Of a DNA stretch of 64,000 nucleotides, positions 58,151 to 64,000 are shown in pieces; position 1 is the first letter of the stretch, and each line of letters opens with the position of its first letter. The notes below the pieces were generated by a model. The model made no database searches. It saw nothing but the letters and a program-made list of their open reading frames with translations, and was not told the DNA's origin. Source of the stretch: Strobilurus pachycystidiatus (lineage: Eukaryota; Basidiomycota; Agaricomycetes; Agaricales; Physalacriaceae). The translations under genes and the position numbers were made by a program. The stretch is taken from positions 1,228,806 to 1,292,805 of the forward strand of contig JAHLMK010000016.1 in assembly GCA_019915135.1 (NCBI GenBank). Direction: 5' to 3'.

Positions 58151-58570
58151 TCGCCACCTTTTCTGAATCTGAGGACTCGGATGCCTCGCTGTTGTGGTCC
58201 ACCGCGCCGTCGCAAGGCGTCGCTCTTACCGAAGGTCTGTCCACTGTCCCGGACCCCGGTCGTGTCTCGTCCAAGCTGTACACCCTTCACAGACGAGCAA
58301 GACGCGTCTCGTCCACTACCTTTGCAACATCAGCGTCGTTATGATGAGACGCGCATTAACTCACAGACGGATTCGTCGGGATCCTGAGTCGATTGGTACG
58401 TGCTTGATGTCATCTTGCAAAGGTGTTCTTACCTGAGGATATAACAGGTACGCGCATGGTTGGGGTGTTTTGAGCAGGATGGTAAGAGAGAGAAATATTA
58501 CGGGATGGAACGCTTTACATGTACGATATAATTTTAGTTGTGATTTGACGATGGATGAGGAAAGCCAAAA
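58151..58570 (+). repeat. Decayed tandem unit A
   Basis: Carries the shared landmarks CACCTTTTCTGAATCTGAGG (58155), GACGAGCAAGACGC (about 58292), GGTACGTGCTTGATGTCATC (about 58395) and TACGATATAATTTTAGTTG (about 58522). Related to units B and C. Confidence 0.6.
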
Positions 58571-59410
58571 GCGACATCAAATCCTGCGACCGTAGGCAGC
58601 TTCACTAGGGCGTCAGCGATCCAATGATCTTGACTGAGACATGTCCTGCATTTTGGGTGTTTGCGAGGTGATTCCTTCCCCAGACGGACGATTGGCCGGA
58701 GGAAGATACCTAGAGGCCGGTGGGTTTTGTATATCATTCAGTGACTGCGGGCCCTAAAGAGGTGGACTTCTGAAGTGGTGGGAGATAAGGGGGAAACACG
58801 GAGCGTCCAAAAGCTGAGGAAGGACGCTCGCTCGCTGTTGCGGATAAGTTACACGACCGTTCCACCAATTATCTTTGGGGAGCTCTTCGCATGTGTTTGT
58901 CGTGGCGTTGAAAGTTAGGAAGAAGAGCCGGAGATCATGTCACGGGTCACCGTCACTCCATGAAAGTTTCATCAAATCCATCCATCTCAGACGCGGAGCC
59001 TCTTCCTCTCAAAGACCGCAACGCAACTTGAAGGCACCTCTTCCTTTTTCGCTCGTGAATCTCTCGCTGGTGTGACAATGCTGTCGCGCCGAGATGTGGA
59101 TTATGACCGCGGTACGCGCTTTATGGCATAGCCCGGTTATGGCGTGGTGAGAGGTGTGTAGCAGCACTTGATTACATCGGTACTACAGAAGACTCGGAGT
59201 GAGTGATTGCAACTTGTCCAAGAAGGGCTCGGAGCCTGATATAGGTCCACAACTTGCCAGTGACTTGACTCGGACTCCCTCATTCACGGCATACTTCACA
59301 CTTTACGGCATACACAGATTGACGCAAACTTTGAATCGCGAGGGGGGGGGGGGGTCCGTGCCACTGTTCCTTGTTGTGATTCACGTATCTTGTGTGGCCT
59401 CTATACCACA
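58571..59410. other. Gene-free region within the repeat zone
   Basis: Contains a run of G at about 59342-59354. No supported gene. Confidence 0.45.
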
Positions 59411-59805
59411 GCGCACCTTCCCGGAATCTGAGGATGCTCTACCGCGCCCCCCGCGGCAGCCATGTATCCCGAGGGAGAGAAGTTAGAACGGTGGCCGTTT
59501 TCTGGTTTCTGGTCATTGAGCGAAACCCTATGATACTCGACCACTGGGTATGGAACGGGCCTGCGTGGACAATTGAGATACTTTGACAGTACTTGAGCGT
59601 GTTGCGTTTACCCATGATCCCTCTCCTCGTGTCCCGTTGTGGATTCTGTGTCCTGTCTACTTACAGTATCATGCTCAGGGTGATGTGTCTTTCCCGGACG
59701 AGCAAGACGCTTCCCATTCCCATCCGCTACCAGCGCCGTTGTGACCAGATACATCGGCATCATGATCCTGAGTTGTTTGGTACGTGCCTGATATCATCTT
59801 GACGA
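59411..59805 (+). repeat. Decayed tandem unit B
   Basis: Has CACCTTCCCGGAATCTGAGG (59414), GACGAGCAAGACGC (about 59697) and GGTACGTGCCTGATATCATC (about 59779). Frame broken by stops. Related to units A and C. Confidence 0.6.
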
Positions 59806-59865
59806 TTTTTTACCTGATGGTATGGCAAGGGGTTGTTTGCGGCATACTCAGGGTTTGACCTCTCC

Positions 59866-60095
59866 TATCGCCACCTTCCCAGAATCCGAGGACTCCCAGA
59901 CGTCACTGGTGTTCGACGACCCATTTTGTGTCGATCGCGGGCATGTTGTCCGTATCGAGCAAGACACCTTCTGTCTGCTTCCTCTGCAACTCAATGGTAA
60001 GCCTGAGTACGTGCCGGATATCATTCTTGAGGGTGATGAAGAGTGGGGAGCTTGATATGTACGGTGGAGTTTTGTTGGTTTGACGATGATGAGGG
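59866..60095 (+). repeat. Decayed tandem unit C
   Basis: Has CACCTTCCCAGAATCCGAGG (59871), ATCGAGCAAGACAC (about 59954), GAGTACGTGCCGGATATCAT (about 60005) and a 3' end similar to unit A. A fragment of the unit's 3' end recurs at 60355-60400. An open frame here reads TFPESEDSQTSLVFDDPFCV, but no gene is assured. Confidence 0.6.
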
Positions 60096-60399
60096 AGTGT
60101 GCCAGTGAGGGATAGGAAAACGGGGTTGGAGGGCAGGGGAAAACATCCTCCGATCGTGAGACGAGGAGCCCCAGATGCTGGGACAGGGAACAATGTAAAC
60201 TCGGGGGGTGGTGCAATCCAACCTGTGTCGGGTGGAGAAAAGAAAGAAAGAAAGGTGAGGAAGCGCGAAAGTCGTACATGCTATTCATCGCGTTGGTCCT
60301 CAGCACCTTGCAACCACTGGCACCCAAGAAACCTTCTCACGCCGGATGATGTTTGACGTGTATGATATAATTCTAGTTGGGATGTGAGATGTAGCGAGA

Positions 60400-61465
60400 G
60401 GAAAGCTGGATGCTCACACACGCATACGAGAAATCGAGTCCCGGCGCTCTTCTCCACTAGCGTAAGTTGCCACTCGGCTCAAGAATCTTTTGTATAACGG
60501 CAAAAATGGCAGAAGGTATACACTGTCATGAGATGGAAGGACCTATGGTTGTTGTGTGCCATGGCCCATGGTGAGCTGTGCTGCTGCGTCAGTCAGTACG
60601 ACAAGCTGAGGGTGTTCGAGTCGGGGAAAGAAGGGATACAAGGGAGATTCAGATTCAGAGGGCGTGTGGAAGAGAGAGAATACTCGTGGTGACACCGTCT
60701 CGCATGTGTGTGCAGATGGAAAGTCTCATAAGTCACGAGCGCACTCAAAATCTCGCGGCCAGCCAGTTCTCAGCGTTCCTCACTCCACCGCACGATACTT
60801 AGGCCGCACAAACTATGTGGGCAGCCACTGGGGTTGACTCTCCCTACCATGGTCCATAAGTAGGGGAGGAAGTGAGGAACTTGGAGGGGTGGGGTGTTAT
60901 CCAAGTGCCGCCAGGATATCCTTCCGCGAGTAATCACACTGTTCGGTTCGCACACACGATAATCATATTTGGCTTGCTTCGCCCGAGACATTGGCACCGT
61001 GAGGGGGGGGGGGCACTCATAGTTAGTATGCGGCTTGACTCGGACTCTCAGTTCACACGTCCTTTTCCTTTCGTCCCCAGTGTTCGCGCTCCAGAACTCA
61101 TCCTCTGCAGGGTCGGCGGATGGTACACTAGGCGCTTGACACCCCCGGACAAGGAGCGGGACGCGGGTGCTGGGGGGAGGTGCGAAGGATACATACGGCA
61201 GCACAGTACCTCGGATGTGCACAAAAAACAGGTCGCCTCCTACGCGTTGTACGTGTTGGAGGGAGCTCACCACCGCGCGGCATCTGGCACTTACTCCTCT
61301 ACCGATTTCGTCGGGGGTGGTGCTCTGGGGGAGGTACGTGGTGCGGCATGAAAGGACTCGCGGGTGTGGGGGAGAAAAGGAAGGCGAGGGCGGGTATGTG
61401 AAAGGAACGCTCATGTTAGCCAAAGACCTCACGCGCGGACGATAAAAAAGACAATGAACATTGGA
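60400..61465. other. Gene-poor region upstream of the eIF3f 3' end
   Basis: A 159-codon (+) and a 220-codon (-) frame overlap antiparallel and lack motifs. Another run of G lies at about 61003-61012, next to a GACTCGGACTC motif also present near 59268. No supported gene. Confidence 0.45.
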
Positions 61466-62372
61466 CTACGTAACCAGTGCTAAGCGGGCGGACACCTCTG
61501 CCTGTGCGCGGACGAGGTTGGCGAGGTATGAGATCATCAGGGTGTCCTGCACACTTGTTAGCAATGAAGTAAGGGGGGAAGGGGCGGGGGGATAGGCGCA
61601 CCTGCAAACTGGAATTGAAGCCCCCCTTCTCGAGGTCCTCGGTGCTCGCGCCGAGGGTGTCCATGAGGTAGCGGCCGATGGCGGGGTCGCCGGGCGTGGA
61701 GCCGGCGAGGACGGCGCGGACGTATGCGAGGACGCGGTCGAGCATGGAGGCGACGGAGGAGATGGACGCTTCGATGAGCGCGAGGTCGGGGGTGGGTTGC
61801 GTGGAAGTAGAGGATGATGTGGAGAGGAGATCAAGCCCGCTGCGCTCGGCGTCGTGGAAGCGCAGCTGGACGGGGACGGGGACGAACACGCAGTTTTCGG
61901 GGCGCGGGAAGACGCCGACGGGGGAGGAGATGTACGCTGCGACGCTCGCGGGGCCGGCAGGGTCGACGGCGAGGTGCACGGCGTGGTAAGGGGCGGTTTC
62001 GGAGGAGTAGAAGTTCTGGATGAGCGCGGAGAAGGTGTTGAGCGCAGAGCCGGTGCCGGTGCTGTACCACCCGACGATGAGCTCCTTGGGGTGCGCTTTG
62101 TGGTGCAGGTCGAACATGGTGCGGTGGTAGTCCATGTCGACGGCGACTTGCTCGTGCGTCTCGCTGTGCAGGACGGCGAAGGAGGAGCGCACCTCGACGG
62201 CGCCGTCGGTGGTGCGCGTGCCGAGGAGCGTGCCGAGCACGCGGTCTTGGGCGTCGGTGCGGCGCAGGTAGTGGTCCAGGATCGAGAACAGCGCGACGGG
62301 GTGGATGCTCACGCTCGTCGGCGTGCGGCTGCTGTGGATGTGCAGCGCCGAGGACGACGCTTCGAGGATCAT
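61466..62372 (-). CDS. Eukaryotic translation initiation factor 3 subunit F (MPN domain)
   Basis: Subunit of the eIF3 complex on the 40S ribosome. It opens MILEASSSALHIHSS, then the MPN domain: SVSIHPVALFSILDHYLRR, RVLGTLLGTRTTDGAVEVRS, SFAVLHSETHEQVAVDMDYH, PKELIVGWYSTGTGS, AVHLAVDPAGP. It lacks the JAMM zinc residues, as expected for eIF3f. The C-terminal helical region includes ASISSVASMLDRVLAYVRAV and YLMDTLGAS. A single intron at 61547-61601 leads to the last exon DTLMISYLANLVRAQAEVSA ending RLALVT. The ATG at 62372 was chosen because the family starts close to the MPN domain; the frame is open further upstream. Confidence 0.93.
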
Positions 62373-62475
62373 CTTGGGCGATGGGATTGATTGATCAAGA
62401 AACTTTTTCGTGGACACGGACCCGCTTTCCCGATCGGGTTGGGCTCCCACGCTCAAACCTTGCAACCAACCAACC

Positions 62476-62802
62476 ATGCCGTCTGAAGAAACAAAGGTGC
62501 GTCTGCGTCGCCTCCCACGCCGGCTGCGTCGTCGCTCACTGCGCTGCAGGAAATCATCAACAAAGCCGCCGAGCTCAGCCGCGTGCGTGTTTCTTTTTTC
62601 CCCCTCTCCCCCGCCTCTCTCCCTTACCCGACACGCTACAGACGCTCGTGCACTGGGGCTGGATCCCGCTCATCATATACGTCGGCTTCACGCGCTCAGA
62701 CCCGCAGCCGTCCCTCATCAAGTGCGTTCCCCGTCTTACTCCTCCCTCCTGTCTCGCGTGCTCACGTCCCGCTCCGTCAGATTGCTCAGCCCGCTGGCGT
62801 GA
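62476..62802 (+). CDS. TOM7: Mitochondrial import receptor subunit TOM7
   Basis: Small tail-anchored subunit of the outer-membrane TOM complex. It spans four short exons: MPSEETK (62476-62496), EIINKAAELSR (62550-62582), TLVHWGWIPLIIYVGFTRSD and PQPSLIK (62642-62721), and LLSPLA-stop (62781-62802). It matches Tom7 (helix, HWGWIPLIIY membrane segment, SxPxPSLIxLLSPLA) and is about 51 residues, the usual size. All three introns have GT-AG ends (donor gtgcgt each time). The start lies about 100 bp from that of eIF3f, so the two share a divergent promoter. Too short for a simple open-frame search to show. Confidence 0.9.
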   Translation: MPSEETKVRLRRLPRRLRRRSLRCRKSSTKPPSSAACVFLFSPSPPPLSLTRHATDARALGLDPAHHIRRLHALRPAAVPHQVRSPSYSSLLSRVLTSRSVRLLSPLA

Positions 62803-64000
62803 GACGATACACACTGCAGGTGGGTGCTTCCGTCACCACCACTCCCCACTCCCCGTCCCGTGCGCAAAGATTATACAACGTCGTGGTTACCCCCCGAGCG
62901 AACCCCCCCGGTTTGACATGCGGACAAGACAAGGCCAGATATGAGCGCCCCTCGTTCCGCGTCCCACCTTCCCCACTCCTGCCTTGTTTGCGTCCCGCCC
63001 CGCCCCTCCCTTCCTCCCCTCCCGTCTCCCGTCCCGCTCTTCCTTCGTGCTGACGTCCATTCCCAGAACGCCCCCCCCCCTACTCCACTCCACTGTCTCC
63101 ATCTCATAAGTATCTACATACATACCGCATGTCGACCTCTATTAATTAATTAATTGATCAAAAACCTGGCACGCACACGCGCCTAGCTTATTGTAAAAAA
63201 AGGTATTGTGATTCGTGCTTGGCCCTCTCCTGCTCCGTGGTGGCAACCAAGCACGTAGCCGGCGAGCGCGCATCTCCCACATGTGTCATGTACCAATGCA
63301 CCAACCTCGAGCTGTAGCGTCATCAGTGCTCGCGTCTCCGGATGAGGAGGGAGGCGCGAGAGAAACTGGTCAATGAAGCGGGTATGGTCCCGATGAAGGA
63401 AAGAGGAGCCAGCACCCGAGGGTTCCGTTCCGTTCCACCACCACCACCACCACTGATACTAGAGGTCCATATTCTTGCGTCGCGGTTGTTTGTTTTCTTC
63501 TTTTCTACTTCATGGCGGTGATTAGGAAAAGAGGAATGATCACATTCACAATCACAAGGTGCTATTTCTATTTTTGGTCCTGCACTGGCAGTGCGCTGAT
63601 TTGGTAACCATGAATCTGGCGTTTTTGCATGCCTATGAGGGCTCATTCTCTTCTCAACTTCAGAACATGGTTGGGTTGGGATACTGTGATGTGCAACTTG
63701 AAATTGGAACCCAGGCATAGACATGGATATGAGAAGCCTAGTACCAGTACAACAAATTGCTGCTCCAGCACCTTGAGGGTACAGCTGTTAATATAGTGAG
63801 CTAAGCAATCAGAGTACACACACAACTATCGTTCTTCCACAGGCGCTTGCAACCAACCTCGAGCAAGTTCTTAGGGACTAGGGCTGTCGCATCCACCTGT
63901 GAGGAGGAATGAAGCCAAGTGGCACTTTGATATGGATCATGTGTCAAACAGGTACATGGCATAGTGAGAGACCAGGATACGCTAGAGCATTGATCAACTG
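62803..64000. other. Intergenic to window end
   Basis: Downstream of TOM7. Contains ATTAATTAATTAATT near 63139 and a (ACC)n run near 63437-63456. A 133-codon minus-strand frame has no motif. No supported gene. Confidence 0.5.

Noticed and set aside
59342..59354. G-run as a possible G-quadruplex or telomere-like signal
   Set aside because: A single uninterrupted G-run, not the four spaced tracts needed for a quadruplex, and no telomere repeats nearby.
60770..61432. 220-codon minus-strand frame
   Set aside because: Overlaps an antiparallel 159-codon frame, is Pro/Ser/Arg-rich and includes G-run sequence; no support.
61854..62390. 178-codon plus-strand frame opposite eIF3f
   Set aside because: Antisense of the MPN domain; highly biased to Gly/Val/Glu and without motifs.

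Overview
This is nuclear DNA of a filamentous basidiomycete, most likely a mushroom-forming Agaricomycete. The evidence is GT-AG introns of roughly 46-63 bp in nearly every gene, conserved eukaryotic genes (60S P0, eIF3f, EMC1, TOM7, SEN15, PIH1), fungal wall genes (KRE9-like, GT69 mannosyltransferase), and six copies of F-box genes of a kind that is expanded in mushrooms. I saw no rRNA, tRNA, CRISPR array or intact transposon. All gene models were spliced by eye.

Layout. 0-10 kb: F-box gene 1 (+), DAHP synthase (-), PIH1/R2TP subunit (+), GH47 alpha-mannosidase (-), F-box gene 2 (+). 10-17 kb: two tandem pectin methylesterases (-) and an NmrA-like Rossmann protein (-). 17-29 kb: ribosomal P0 (+), a weak small gene (+), MGST3-type MAPEG protein (-), a long coiled-coil protein (+), a RanBP2 zinc-finger protein (+). 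29-40 kb: EMC1 (-), F-box genes 3 and 4 (+) in a segmental duplication that also carries a relic of the EMC1 5' end, a kinase-like gene between them (-), and a frameshifted NmrA-like pseudogene (+). 40-46 kb: KRE9-type GPI protein (+), tRNA-splicing endonuclease subunit SEN15 (-), a prenyl-diphosphate-synthase-like subunit without its catalytic aspartate motifs (-), a multi-pass membrane protein (-). 47-55 kb: inverted F-box paralogues 5 (+) and 6 (-) bracketing a divergent pair, a GT69 mannosyltransferase (-) and a membrane-anchored SGNH-hydrolase-like protein (+). 55-61 kb: a gene-poor, repeat-rich zone with a composite pseudogene made of an eIF3f fragment and an SGNH-gene fragment. 61-64 kb: eIF3f (-) and TOM7 (+), divergent.

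Two themes stand out. First, F-box genes 2-4 have no in-frame ATG ahead of their conserved CxxCGF motif. In each, a ~50 bp intron model whose upstream exon ends in A and whose downstream exon starts with TG restores an ATG exactly at the junction, and gene 1 has the same option. In the second F-box subfamily an intron ends immediately before the ATG. Second, the window has been repeatedly shuffled: tandem and inverted duplications, captured promoter or 5'-gene fragments, and a chimeric pseudogene built from two genes found elsewhere in the window.

The remaining genes are mostly housekeeping and secretory or cell-wall functions: ER membrane insertion (EMC1), N-glycan trimming (GH47), surface mannosylation (GT69), wall glucan (KRE9-like), plant pectin attack (pectin methylesterases), aromatic amino acid synthesis (DAHP synthase) and mitochondrial import (TOM7). 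Nothing suggests an operon-like pathway, apart from a possible cell-surface glycan link between GT69 and the SGNH gene.
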